Origin: Oscillospiraceae bacterium
GTDB lineage: Bacteria > Bacillota > Clostridia > Oscillospirales > Oscillospiraceae
Reading direction: 5' to 3'
NCBI GenBank assembly: GCA_910575815.1
Contig: CAJTFN010000010.1
Coordinates: 148,628-212,627 of the forward strand
DNA length: 64,000 nucleotides
The translations under genes and the position numbers were made by a program. The notes beneath the pieces were generated by a model. That model searched no databases. It worked only from the letters and a program-made list of their open reading frames with translations, and had not been told where the DNA came from. Shown here one piece after another: positions 33,577 through 43,299 of the stretch (positions within the stretch are counted from its first letter, which is position 1; every line of letters begins with the position of its first letter).

Positions 33577-34618
33577 ACCCGCTGCCTTCCTCCTGTGTAA
33601 ACCGGTCCACCAGGCCCTCGGTGACCACAACCCGGCCATCCTCCGTGATCAAAACCAGCTCAAAGGGCGTCTTGGAGCTTTTCCAAAACCGCCAGAAATC
33701 CAGGGCCTGCTCCTCCCCCATGACAAACAGTGCGGTGGACAGCGCGTCGCACATCGTTCCGGGGTATTCTGGAAGGGCACAGTCCGCCACTACGGTGACG
33801 GAGACAAGGCCGCTGTCCGCCGGATAGCCTGTGGCCGGATCAATGATGTGGTGATAGTGCTCCCCGTTCTCCTCGAAGAATCGCTGATACCCCCCGGAGG
33901 TGACGGCGAAGGAATCCGTCAGGTTCAGAACTCCGGCAAAGGCATTTGGATTCTCCGCCCGGGCCGGGTCCTGGATGCCTACACGCCAGGGGGTTCCGTC
34001 GGGCCGGCCGCCATAGGCCAACACGTTTCCTCCCAGGCTGATGTTAGCCCTGGGAACCTCGTACTCCTGAAGGACCTCCAGAATCTTGTCGGCGGCGTAG
34101 CCCTTGGCGATGGCCCCCAGGTCGATGGACTGGCCGGGAGACAGGGAGACGCTGGTGACAATTCCTGGAGTAGAGAACTGAGGTCTGCCCTTTAAACGCA
34201 AGAGCTCCTCCAGCTCCTCCTGGGAGGGGACGCGGAAGCTGTCCTCTGTAAATCCCCAGGCGGAGGCTACGGGGGCGATGGAGATGTCCAGGGCTCCATT
34301 CGTCCATTGATGATACGTGTTGGCGATTAGGATCAGACGACCGAGATCTTCTTCCACCTCCACAGACTCCCCCCCGGCATTGTTAAGCCGGGAGACGGCG
34401 CTGTCCGGGTCCGTCCGGGAGAACTGAGCCTCCAGGTCCCGGATGGTGTCCTCACAGGCGTAGGCCGCGGGGACGCTGCGCTCGCCGTAGGTCGTGATGA
34501 GCATGGCGGTGTCCATGGCGAGGACCTGGATGCTCTCCCGGGCCGTGTCCGGGTCCACCGGGGCGGCGCAGCCGCCCAGCAGCGCCAACAGTAAAACATA
34601 AAGGATAAGACGTCTCAT
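33554..34618 (-). CDS. apbE: FAD:protein FMN transferase, lipoprotein
   Basis: This 354-residue enzyme attaches FMN covalently to threonine of target flavoproteins, typically RnfG/RnfD or Nqr subunits, outside the membrane. A lipobox LLGGC places the lipid cysteine at residue 17. The ApbE core is recognisable in 'MDTAMLITTYG', 'IDLGAIAKGYAADKI' (FAD/Mg site), 'SLGGNVLAYG' and HIIDPATGYPA. ATG 34618 has GAGAGG upstream. It is the first gene of a long minus-strand operon; its flavoprotein target is not in the window. Confidence 0.93.
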   Translation of the reverse strand: MRRLILYVLLLALLGGCAAPVDPDTARESIQVLAMDTAMLITTYGERSVPAAYACEDTIRDLEAQFSRTDPDSAVSRLNNAGGESVEVEEDLGRLILIANTYHQWTNGALDISIAPVASAWGFTEDSFRVPSQEELEELLRLKGRPQFSTPGIVTSVSLSPGQSIDLGAIAKGYAADKILEVLQEYEVPRANISLGGNVLAYGGRPDGTPWRVGIQDPARAENPNAFAGVLNLTDSFAVTSGGYQRFFEENGEHYHHIIDPATGYPADSGLVSVTVVADCALPEYPGTMCDALSTALFVMGEEQALDFWRFWKSSKTPFELVLITEDGRVVVTEGLVDRFTQEEGSGYDYETVS

Positions 34619-34741
34619 AAGCAACCTCTCTCAAAACCGCAAACACGGGTTCCATTGGGGAGTTTCCCAAGCCAAAGACCCCTTCCTCCATTCCGAATTT
34701 CTGGGGTTCCATTGGCCAGCGGGCGTGTTCAGAACGGCTAT

Positions 34742-34770
34742 AGTATACCACGCCCGGAGCCGCTTCTCAA
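34742..34770 (-). promoter_or_regulatory. Promoter of the apbE operon
   Basis: Minus-strand TTGAGA (34770-34765), a 17-base spacer and TATACT (34747-34742). The 115-base leader carries a direct repeat, CAATGGAACCC, twice. Confidence 0.8.
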
Positions 34771-34819
34771 CGAAAACTGGAGATTCCGCGAAAAAATAAA
34801 AATCCTGGCAGCTTAGGCC

Positions 34820-34848
34820 TTGCAAAAGGAGAAAAAGTCTGCTATACT
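34820..34848 (+). promoter_or_regulatory. Promoter of the membrane protein at 34922
   Basis: TTGCAA (34820-34825), a 17-base spacer and TATACT (34843-34848), diverging from the apbE promoter 50 bases away. Confidence 0.8.
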
Positions 34849-34921
34849 ATTTAAGCATGTCGGTGGAGGCTTTTTTTCCGCTGCATTTTTGAAAGAAAAA
34901 ACACCTTGGAGGTCTTGATAA

Positions 34922-35662
34922 ATGGCAAAGAATCCGAACAGAAAGTCCATGAAGCGGGATAATTCCCTGTACGGCGCGACCATCTTCTTCCTTGCGGCCT
35001 GCTTGGCGGAGTTTTATCTCCTGGCACTTCGCAAATATTACATCCACGGCGACGTGGTGACCGAGGTCCTGCCCTGGCACAGCCGGCTTTTGGCGTTTGC
35101 GGGCGTTGGGGCGGCGGTGCTGGTCCTGGGCGTGGTGCTGAGCGTCCTTTGGAAAGCGGACAGTCGCAAGCGGCTCATCGGCTGGTGCCTCACCGGGCTG
35201 GGTGTCTTCTTCGGTGCCGGCAGCCTGATGATCCGCCAGTACCAGGAGCCCGCCGTGATGCTGCTCAGCGTGGTGGTGCCGGTGCTGATGGTGCTCACCG
35301 TTATCTGGGCGTTCTATGAGCGGGAGTGCTCCGTGGCCCTGACGGCCCTGAGTGGGACTCTGGTGGTCCTGTGGGTGTGCCGCCGGCTGTTCAGCAGCCT
35401 GACAATGGGTGTGCCGGTGAAGGTGCTGTCCGTGGTTTACGTTCTGTTGCTGGGCGGCCTGTGCTGGCTGGCGAAGAACAAGAAGCTGGGGAAGCTGCTC
35501 CCTGACAACGCGGACCTGATGCCGATCTATGCCGCGGCCGGTCTTTCCGCCGTAGGCGTGGTGCTGGGCTTGTTCAGCGCGACCATTCTTTACTATGCTA
35601 TGTGGGGCCTGGGCATCGTGGTTTTCGCCCTGGCGGTGTACTACACCGTGCGCCAGCTGTAA
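34922..35662 (+). CDS. Multi-spanning membrane protein of unknown function
   Basis: This 246-residue protein has a short basic N-terminus and about seven hydrophobic helices. There is no catalytic motif or known domain that I recognise. Pairs of short hairpins of helices with charged loops (RKYYIHGD, KADSRKR, KNKKLGK) suggest a compact helical bundle. GGAGG precedes ATG 34922. It is a single-gene transcript with its own promoter and a strong terminator, diverging from the apbE operon. Confidence 0.75.
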   Translation: MAKNPNRKSMKRDNSLYGATIFFLAACLAEFYLLALRKYYIHGDVVTEVLPWHSRLLAFAGVGAAVLVLGVVLSVLWKADSRKRLIGWCLTGLGVFFGAGSLMIRQYQEPAVMLLSVVVPVLMVLTVIWAFYERECSVALTALSGTLVVLWVCRRLFSSLTMGVPVKVLSVVYVLLLGGLCWLAKNKKLGKLLPDNADLMPIYAAAGLSAVGVVLGLFSATILYYAMWGLGIVVFALAVYYTVRQL

Positions 35663-35684
35663 AGACTGCCTCTGACCGAAATAG

Positions 35685-35716
35685 AGCCCGCCGTCCGATG
35701 GGACGGCGGGCTTTTG
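35685..35716 (+). terminator. Terminator of the 34922 gene
   Basis: AGCCCGCCGTCC - GATG - GGACGGCGGGCT followed by TTT. The next bases repeat the stem sequence in altered order (GTCCCATCGGACGGCGG), so a competing hairpin is possible for the convergent DUF4127 gene. Confidence 0.85.
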
Positions 35717-35740
35717 ACGTTGTCCCATCGGACGGCGGAC

Positions 35741-37519
35741 TCATTGAAATTCTCCCAGACGAATATCCATGCCGATCTCAAAGGCCCGGTCCCAGGGGAA
35801 GCGGTAGTTTTCCAGGGCGACGCCACCCCAGCGGCGCTCCTCCGGGCCCTCTTTCAGGGAGGACAGGAAGTGGCTCCGCTCCAGATTCCGGATAACGGGG
35901 GCTGTCTCCTTCTCCATACCCTCCTCCAGGCGGCGGAGCAGGTCCTCCCGGTCCAGCTCGGGGAACCAGAAGTTGTTGGGGTCCCCGCCCAGGTCGTTTC
36001 GGATATCATGCAAGAGGTTGTTCCGGACCACGCCCTTGTAACAGAAGTCCTTGAGGACGCTGTCGGCCAACGTCCGGGCCCAGGCCCGGTCTATGGGATC
36101 CGTGTTCTCGCCGTTTTTCAGTATGGCGTAGCGGGCCACGCCGTGGCTCAGGGCGGTGCCGGTGACGATGGCCATGTCCAGCATCCCGGAGTAGGCCAGG
36201 AGATACCCCAGCTCCGCCTTTTTCGTCAGGGTTTCGTAAACGGTGGTCCCATAGGTCCCGTTGCTGGCGTCGATCAAAATGGTGGGCATCTGCTGCTTTC
36301 GCTTGTCCTCCAGCGCCTGGAGAAGCCGGCTGATATACGCCTGCTTTTGGGTTTCGTCTTTTGGCTGGGTCAGGACGAAGATATACATTCCGGCGGCTTG
36401 GTTACACGGGAGCAGATCGAAGAACTGGTTGTGCTCCTCCACGATCTTCCACAGGGGCTGGAAGTCATACTCACAGGCGGGCTGGTCATACGTATCGCCG
36501 AAGTAATCGACGATGACGCTGGCTCCCTGCCAGCCTGTCTCGTCCAGGTACATCCGGGTCACGGCCTTGAAGGCCAGATCGTCCACCCCGGAGAGGAGCC
36601 AGTCGATCTGCTGGTTGCCCTCCTCCCCCTTCTTGGTTCGGAGACCCCGGCGGAGAAAGGCAATCTCGTTTTTTTGGATGCAGTCCTCCAGGGAGGAGTC
36701 GTCGATACCAATCAAAAGCCGGAAGTTCTCATACCCCGGCTGGGCTAAAATCCGCTGCACCTCATCGGAGAGCCCCAGCTTCCGCTCCCGGGCCGCCAGG
36801 TAGTCCTCCACCAGCTCCGGGCCAAACCCCTCGGGCTCCGCGAGGGGCTCGCCGCCTGCGCCATAGCGGTAGCCGGCGCAGACGTTGGCAAGGGTTAGTG
36901 CCTCCCAGCCCTCCAGAGTTTCCCGGGGCTCCGCGCCATAGGCCCGAAGGGCGTTGTACTCCTCCAGCGTCCCCCCTTCATAGCCCACGGTGGGGGCCAG
37001 CCGCATGACGGAGTCCAAAAGCCAGACCACGTTGTGTTCGTCCTCCGCCAGCTTTGCCAAGAGGTCTTCTACCAGCTGGGACGCGGAGGCGGTTCCGCCG
37101 CCGGGGAGCTCCAGCTCGTCCCCGGTGAGGGACCGGGAGCTGACCAGCCCCCCGGAATGAAGCTGGTCCAGGGAGAGAATGTAGCGGTCGCAGCCCGCCG
37201 CCTCCTGTTGGAGCACCCAGGTGTAAAGAGACCAGGGCTCTCCCCGCTGGAGACTGTCAAAGTTTTTCGGCTGGTGGTCCAGGGCCGTCCGGTAGAGGAC
37301 CGTTTCCGGCATATTCAGAGCGTATCCCATGGACTCCGCCAGATACACCACTCGCTCCACGTTGTCGGGCCGGTCGTCCAGAGGCACGTAGGCAATGGTC
37401 TTCCCCGGCTCCGAAGCGCTGGGCTCCGGATAGGGCAGGGGCTCCGTCCGGCGGGGGGCGCAGCCTGTCAGCAGGACCAGGGCCAGGGCCGCCGCCCAAA
37501 GGCGTTTCACTCGTTTCAT
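35741..37519 (-). CDS. DUF4127-family lipoprotein
   Basis: This 592-residue lipoprotein has the lipid cysteine at residue 20 (LLTGC). The mature part begins with the DUF4127 signature YVPLDDRPDN and includes 'LSLDQLHSGGLVSSR' and 'LLIGIDDSSLEDC'. It contains D-x-R-P-x-N and conserved acidic clusters like those of carbohydrate-active or phosphatase-like folds, but the biochemical function of the family is not established. AAGGAGG precedes ATG 37519. It lies 47 bases after ybaB on the same strand, with a terminator between. Confidence 0.8.
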   Translation of the reverse strand: MKRVKRLWAAALALVLLTGCAPRRTEPLPYPEPSASEPGKTIAYVPLDDRPDNVERVVYLAESMGYALNMPETVLYRTALDHQPKNFDSLQRGEPWSLYTWVLQQEAAGCDRYILSLDQLHSGGLVSSRSLTGDELELPGGGTASASQLVEDLLAKLAEDEHNVVWLLDSVMRLAPTVGYEGGTLEEYNALRAYGAEPRETLEGWEALTLANVCAGYRYGAGGEPLAEPEGFGPELVEDYLAARERKLGLSDEVQRILAQPGYENFRLLIGIDDSSLEDCIQKNEIAFLRRGLRTKKGEEGNQQIDWLLSGVDDLAFKAVTRMYLDETGWQGASVIVDYFGDTYDQPACEYDFQPLWKIVEEHNQFFDLLPCNQAAGMYIFVLTQPKDETQKQAYISRLLQALEDKRKQQMPTILIDASNGTYGTTVYETLTKKAELGYLLAYSGMLDMAIVTGTALSHGVARYAILKNGENTDPIDRAWARTLADSVLKDFCYKGVVRNNLLHDIRNDLGGDPNNFWFPELDREDLLRRLEEGMEKETAPVIRNLERSHFLSSLKEGPEERRWGGVALENYRFPWDRAFEIGMDIRLGEFQ

Positions 37520-37531
37520 AAAACCTCCTTG

Positions 37532-37560
37532 AAAAAAGGCGGGACCATCCCGGTCCCGCC
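37532..37560 (-). terminator. Terminator of dnaX-ybaB
   Basis: GGCGGGACC stems (37538-37546 and 37552-37560) with six T on the minus strand (37537-37532). Confidence 0.8.
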
Positions 37561-37566
37561 CTTCGT

Positions 37567-37935
37567 TTAAATGCTCAAGCCTCCCAGGTTCAGCCCGCCG
37601 GTGATGCTGTCCATGGCCTTGTCCATGGCGTCCCCGGCCTGGCGCAGAGCCTCGTTGACGGCGGAGACCACCAGGTCCTGGAGCATCTCCACGTCCTCCG
37701 GGTCCACGGCCTCGGGCTTGATGGTGAGGGAGGTCAATTCCTTCTTGCCGCTGGCCACAGCCTCCACCGCGCCGCCGCCGACACTGGCGGTAAAGGAGCG
37801 GTTCTCCACCTCCGTCTGGGCGGCGTTCATGGCCTCCTGCATCTGGGCGATCTGCTGTTGGACGGCGGCCTGGCGCTGGGCGCCGGTGGCCTTCATACTG
37901 CCGCTGCTGAAACCGCGGCGGGCACTGTAACCCAT
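37567..37935 (-). CDS. ybaB: YbaB/EbfC nucleoid-associated protein
   Basis: This 122-residue protein has the YbaB fold: an amphipathic helix ('QQQIAQMQEAMNAAQTEVEN') and the conserved 'GGGAVEAVASGKKELTSLTI' strand pair, then 'DVEMLQDLVVSAVNEAL'. It is known to bind DNA as a dimer. AAAGGAG precedes ATG 37935. It lies 18 bases after dnaX, the usual dnaX-ybaB order; recR, which often follows, is absent. Confidence 0.92.
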   Translation of the reverse strand: MGYSARRGFSSGSMKATGAQRQAAVQQQIAQMQEAMNAAQTEVENRSFTASVGGGAVEAVASGKKELTSLTIKPEAVDPEDVEMLQDLVVSAVNEALRQAGDAMDKAMDSITGGLNLGGLSI

Positions 37936-37953
37936 AGTAATCTTCTCCTTTGT

Positions 37954-39747
37954 TTACTTGATTTCAATGTTGTCAAACTGCTGGCCGAAGGCCACCAGAT
38001 TTTTCAGGTTCTCCTCCGGAGAGGCCTTTGGCGGTTCTCCCGTCCGGAGAAGCAGCCTCACCGGCCCGCCGGTCAGGGCCTCCGCCTCCTGGGTCAGGGC
38101 GTCCCGGACCCGTTCGTTGTCCAGGCGGCCCGCCGTCAAATCGTCGGGGGCGCAGACCGTCAGCAGGTCGCCCTCCAAAAAGCCGGAGCACATGCCCAGG
38201 AAGGGACGGTACATGGGGGGCAGGCGGCCCTTGCAGTTCTCCACCAGGGTTCGCCACCAGCCGCCGGCGATCTGGACGGGAGCTGCGGCGGGAGGGCGCT
38301 CGGAGGGCGCTGGAGGCGCTTTCGGAGGCTGCGGCAGGGGAGCCGGAGGCGCTTTGGGCTCCTGGGCCGGGGGAGGGGCTTCGTCCGGGGTGTCGTAAAC
38401 CCGCTGTCCCGGTTCCTCCGGCAGGGGCGGCTCCTCCGGCAGAGGGGGTTCATCCCAGGGGGGGGAGCTTTCCGTCAATCCCGCCGGAGCTTCCTCCCTG
38501 GGCGGTGGATCCAGGGGCGCTTGAGAGGCGGGAGCTTTCCGTTGAGGCGGCGGGGCCTGGTCCAATGGCGATGAGGCGGCGGGCCGCTGGGCCAGCTCCG
38601 CCCGGGCGGACTGGTTGTCCTCCAGGCGGCGGATCCGGGCCTCCAGGGCCGTCAGATCTCCAGAGAGGCTCTCGTCGCAAAGGCGCAGGAGACAAAGCTC
38701 CGTATCCAAACGTCGGTTGACGCTGGCATATAATTCCGCCGAGGCTTTTTGCAGAGTGGAGGCCATGTGCAGGAAGCGCCCAGCGGCCGCGTCCCTGCCC
38801 AGACGATCCAAGGCGGCGGCGTCATAGCCGCCGGAGAGGAGGGCTGCGCCGCCTTTGGGGGCGGTTTTTTGCAGCAACAGGTCCCGGGTCAGCGTGGACA
38901 GCTCTGAGAGCACGGCTCCCATGTCCTTGCCGCTCTTGTAAAGCTCGTCCAGCAGCAGCAGGGCGGCCTGGGCGTCCCGCCGTAAAAGCAGCTCCATCAG
39001 CCGGGCAGTTTGCAGGTTCCCCGCCAGTCCCAGCACATCCAGCACGGCGTCGGCGTCGATGACGCCTCCGGCGGCGGCGCATTGATCCAGCAGGCTCAGC
39101 CCGTCCCGCAGGGCCCCGTCGGCCAGGCGGCTCAAGAGCTCCGCCCCGTCGGCCCGGAGGTCGATGCCCTCCTGCTCCGCCACATAGCCCAGCCGCCTGG
39201 CCACGTCCTCCGGCTGGATGCGCCGGAAGGAGAACCGCTGGCACCGGGAAAGAATGGTGGCCGGAACCTTGTGGAGCTCCGTGGTGGCCAGGATGAACAT
39301 CAGGTGCTCCGGCGGTTCCTCCAGAATTTTCAAAAGGGCGTTGAAGGCGGCGGTGGAGAGCATGTGGACCTCGTCCACGATGTAGACCCGCTTACTCACG
39401 TTGGCAGGGGAGTACACCGCCTCGTCCCGGAGGGCCCGGACCTGATCAACGCCGTTGTTGGAGGCGGCGTCCAGCTCCAGCACGTCCAGAAAATTGCCGC
39501 TGTCAATGCCCAGGCAGGAGGGGCACTTTCCGCAGGGGTCTCCGTCCGCGGGGGTCTCACAGTTCACGGCCTTGGCCAGAATTTTGGCGCAGGTCGTCTT
39601 TCCGGTGCCCCGGGTTCCGGTGAAGAGGTAGGCGTGTGAGGTCCGGCCCTCGGCCACCTGACGGCGCAGGGTCTCGGTGATGTGTTCCTGTCCGATGACG
39701 TCGGCAAAGGCTTTGGGCCTCCATTTGCGGTAAAGCGCTTGATACAC
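37954..39747 (-). CDS. dnaX: DNA polymerase III gamma/tau subunit
   Basis: This 597-residue clamp-loader ATPase has Walker A GTRGTGKTTCAKILAKA near residue 45, a four-cysteine zinc module (CGKCPSC), Walker B 'VYIVDEVHMLS' and sensor 'LSRCQRFSFRRI'. Domain III and a long Pro/Ala/Glu-rich linker (about residues 395-500) precede a C-terminal tau-like domain. The start is GTG 39747, giving the family's usual MYQALYRKWRPK N-terminus, with GGGTGGT 7 bases upstream; upstream ATG codons would prepend SRP RNA sequence. It sits downstream of the SRP RNA gene, as in many Firmicutes. Confidence 0.95.
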   Translation of the reverse strand: MYQALYRKWRPKAFADVIGQEHITETLRRQVAEGRTSHAYLFTGTRGTGKTTCAKILAKAVNCETPADGDPCGKCPSCLGIDSGNFLDVLELDAASNNGVDQVRALRDEAVYSPANVSKRVYIVDEVHMLSTAAFNALLKILEEPPEHLMFILATTELHKVPATILSRCQRFSFRRIQPEDVARRLGYVAEQEGIDLRADGAELLSRLADGALRDGLSLLDQCAAAGGVIDADAVLDVLGLAGNLQTARLMELLLRRDAQAALLLLDELYKSGKDMGAVLSELSTLTRDLLLQKTAPKGGAALLSGGYDAAALDRLGRDAAAGRFLHMASTLQKASAELYASVNRRLDTELCLLRLCDESLSGDLTALEARIRRLEDNQSARAELAQRPAASSPLDQAPPPQRKAPASQAPLDPPPREEAPAGLTESSPPWDEPPLPEEPPLPEEPGQRVYDTPDEAPPPAQEPKAPPAPLPQPPKAPPAPSERPPAAAPVQIAGGWWRTLVENCKGRLPPMYRPFLGMCSGFLEGDLLTVCAPDDLTAGRLDNERVRDALTQEAEALTGGPVRLLLRTGEPPKASPEENLKNLVAFGQQFDNIEIK

Positions 39748-39864
39748 AGCGGCACCACCCTGTTTTGAAGTTTCGATGGGAGACGAGGGATTGCCCCGGC
39801 GTGCAGCTTGGCCCCGGAGGGAACAGTTCCCCTTCTCCATTGCCTGAAATGACTTCGAATGAAT

Positions 39865-40010
39865 AAAAAGTTCTCCACACGCAGCTGCGGAGCCGGTTGC
39901 CTCGCGGCACATGAAACATTCCGCTTAATGCTGCTCGGTTCCCCGCCTGACATGGTTCGCAGAGCTTCATTGCGCGAGACCGGCTCCGCAGCTGCCTGCG
40001 GAGGACTTGC
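39865..40010 (-). ncRNA. ffs: Signal recognition particle RNA (small bacterial type)
   Basis: On the minus strand, domain IV is clear at 39951-39930: GTCAGG, a CGG-GGAA-CCG hairpin, then AGCAGC, the Ffh-binding motif. Long flanking arms pair over 16 perfect bases (GCAGCTGCGGAGCCGG with its complement), extended by CTCCGCA/TGTGGAG. The RNA ends in GAACTTTTT (39865-39869). No Alu domain is apparent, so it is the roughly 100-150-nt type. The 5' end near 40010 is set by the promoter. Confidence 0.92.
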
Positions 40011-40017
40011 TCTTGTT

Positions 40018-40046
40018 ATTTTACTATATTCTTTCCCAAATGGCAA
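40018..40046 (-). promoter_or_regulatory. Promoter of the SRP RNA gene
   Basis: Minus-strand TTGCCA (40046-40041), a 17-base spacer and TAAAAT (40023-40018). dnaX may also depend on readthrough from it. Confidence 0.75.
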
Positions 40047-40066
40047 CAAAAAATTTTTCAACCGGG

Positions 40067-40102
40067 AAAAAAGGTCCCGCCGCTCTTGAAACGGCGGGAC
40101 CT
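40067..40102 (-). terminator. Terminator of gapA
   Basis: AGGTCCCGCCG arms (40072-40082 with 40092-40102) followed on the minus strand by six T (40072-40067). Confidence 0.9.
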
Positions 40103-40114
40103 CTTCTGGGATTC

Positions 40115-41587
<1,473 letters not shown>

Positions 41588-41616
41588 TTGACAGGGGAGT
41601 GAGGAACCCCTATAAT
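41588..41616 (+). promoter_or_regulatory. Perfect consensus promoter of the asparaginase gene
   Basis: TTGACA (41588-41593), a 17-base spacer, TATAAT (41611-41616). Confidence 0.92.
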
Positions 41617-41665
41617 CATTAAATAGAAAATACAATGACTCCTGGATTTTAAGGAGGGTTTCTTC

Positions 41666-42676
41666 ATGCCCAATACGAGCGCCCGCAAGCACGTCCTCCT
41701 CATCGGCACCGGCGGCACCATCGCCTCGGAGGTGACGGAGGGCGGTCTGGCCCCTGAACTGACCACGGAACAGCTCCTGGCCCACATTCCCGCCATTTCC
41801 AGCATCTGCGCCGTGGACTGCGTGCAGCTTCTCAATCTGGACAGCACCAACATCACTCCCGGCCACTGGCTGCAAATGGCCCATTGTATTCAGGAGCGTT
41901 ACGGCCAATACGACGGCTTCGTCCTCACCCACGGCACGGACACCATGGCCTATACGGCGGCGGCCCTGAGCTATTTAATCCAGGGCAGTCCAAAGCCGGT
42001 TGTCCTCACCGGAGCCCAGAAGCCCATCGGCTTTGACTCCACGGACTCCAAGACCAATCTTATGGACGCGTTCCGCTGCGCGTCGGAGGACCTGCCGGGG
42101 GTGTCCATCGTCTTCAACAGCAAGGTCATTCCCGGCACAAGGGCAAAAAAGACCCGCTCCAAGAGCTTTCAGGCCTTTTCCAGCATCAATTACCCCTACC
42201 TGGGTATTCTGCGGGACGGCGTGCTGCTGCGCTATATCCGCCAGGACTGCGGGAAGGCCCCGGTGTTTTACGACCGGCTGAATACCCGGGTGGCACTTTT
42301 GAAGCTGGTCCCGGGCATGGGCCGGGAGGCGGCGGATTTCCTGCTGGAGCGTAACGACGGGTTGATTATCGAGAGCTTCGGCGTGGGCGGCCTGCCGGAA
42401 TTCGGCGGGTTCTACCACTGTGTGGACGAGGCCATGTCCGCAGGAAAGACCGTGGTTCTGACCACCCAGGTGGAAAATGAGGGCAGCGATGTGGGGGTGT
42501 ATCACGTGGGACACGCCCTGAAAAACAAGCTGGGGGTTTTGGAGGCCTACGACATGACCACGGAGGCCGTGGTGGCCAAGCTGATGTGGATTCTGGGGCG
42601 GACCCGGGACCGGAAAGAGGTGGAGCGTCTCTTCTACACGCCGGTGGCAAAGGACATCCTCTGGCCGGTGGAGTGA
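41666..42676 (+). CDS. ansA: Type I L-asparaginase
   Basis: This 336-residue enzyme hydrolyses asparagine to aspartate and ammonia. The first catalytic threonine lies in GTGGTIAS (residues 14-21, T18) and the second in THGTDT (88-93), followed by 'PVVLTGAQ' and the DSKTNLMDA helix. There is no signal peptide, so it is cytoplasmic. AAGGAGGG precedes ATG 41666. It is expressed from a perfect sigma-A-type promoter; a small membrane protein gene follows after 28 bases and may be co-transcribed. Confidence 0.93.
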   Translation: MPNTSARKHVLLIGTGGTIASEVTEGGLAPELTTEQLLAHIPAISSICAVDCVQLLNLDSTNITPGHWLQMAHCIQERYGQYDGFVLTHGTDTMAYTAAALSYLIQGSPKPVVLTGAQKPIGFDSTDSKTNLMDAFRCASEDLPGVSIVFNSKVIPGTRAKKTRSKSFQAFSSINYPYLGILRDGVLLRYIRQDCGKAPVFYDRLNTRVALLKLVPGMGREAADFLLERNDGLIIESFGVGGLPEFGGFYHCVDEAMSAGKTVVLTTQVENEGSDVGVYHVGHALKNKLGVLEAYDMTTEAVVAKLMWILGRTRDRKEVERLFYTPVAKDILWPVE

Positions 42677-42704
42677 GGGGGCGGATTTTGGAAAGGATCA
42701 AATT

Positions 42705-43106
42705 ATGGAGTGCATACGGCAGTTTGTACAATCCCACAAGGCGGTTGCCTATGGTCTGGTCTTTGGCATGGTTATATTTTTCAACTGCTTCGGGTTCCCT
42801 ATATACAACCTGAATAAGGAGTGGCCGTTTTCCATCACCGCGATGTATCTCTATCTCGACGTCGAGGCTGCGATCTTTTCCGGCGCCTTTCTGGCGGTGC
42901 TGCTCTCCCAAAGGCGCATCTGGCCGATTGTGCTGCTGTCGGCGGCGCTTGTCTGCGGGGGGCTGGCCTGCCGGTATCTCCTGGAATTTGGAGAGGCATC
43001 CAACACCTATAATTTCACCCTGCCCAACATCGCGCTGCACTTGGCCGTGTTCGTGGGGATAAGCTCCCTGAGCTGGCTGGCCGCCGTCAGGCACGGCGCG
43101 TCCTGA
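42705..43106 (+). CDS. Small membrane protein of unknown function
   Basis: This 133-residue protein has four predicted helices (about residues 13-33, 47-66, 71-89 and 106-126) and no known motif. AAAGGATC precedes ATG 42705. It is probably the second gene of the ansA transcript, since the terminator comes only after it at 43201. A role in amino acid handling would be guesswork. Confidence 0.7.
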   Translation: MECIRQFVQSHKAVAYGLVFGMVIFFNCFGFPIYNLNKEWPFSITAMYLYLDVEAAIFSGAFLAVLLSQRRIWPIVLLSAALVCGGLACRYLLEFGEASNTYNFTLPNIALHLAVFVGISSLSWLAAVRHGAS

Positions 43107-43200
43107 CGCGGGCTCTCCGGGGAAGGAGCCCTGTGGCATTCCTTGTAGGGAGTTCCCAATTTAAGAATAGAATCAAATGAGCGGGAGGACGTTCTTTGCG

Positions 43201-43227
43201 GAAAGCGGAAAACCCCGCTTTCTTTTT
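43201..43227 (+). terminator. Terminator after the small membrane protein
   Basis: GAAAGCGG pairs with CCGCTTTC (43215-43222), followed by five T. Confidence 0.75.
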
Positions 43228-43241
43228 CCTGAATTCTGTGG

Positions 43242-43247
43242 TATAAT
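43242..43247 (+). promoter_or_regulatory. -10 element of the holB operon
   Basis: Perfect TATAAT preceded by TGTGG; the -35 (TTTCTT, 17 bases upstream) is weak and overlaps the previous terminator's T run. Confidence 0.55.
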
Positions 43248-43299
43248 CTCTCCATATCAACCAAAAACCCCGCCCGCCGGGGGAGAAAGGAGTCCCGTC

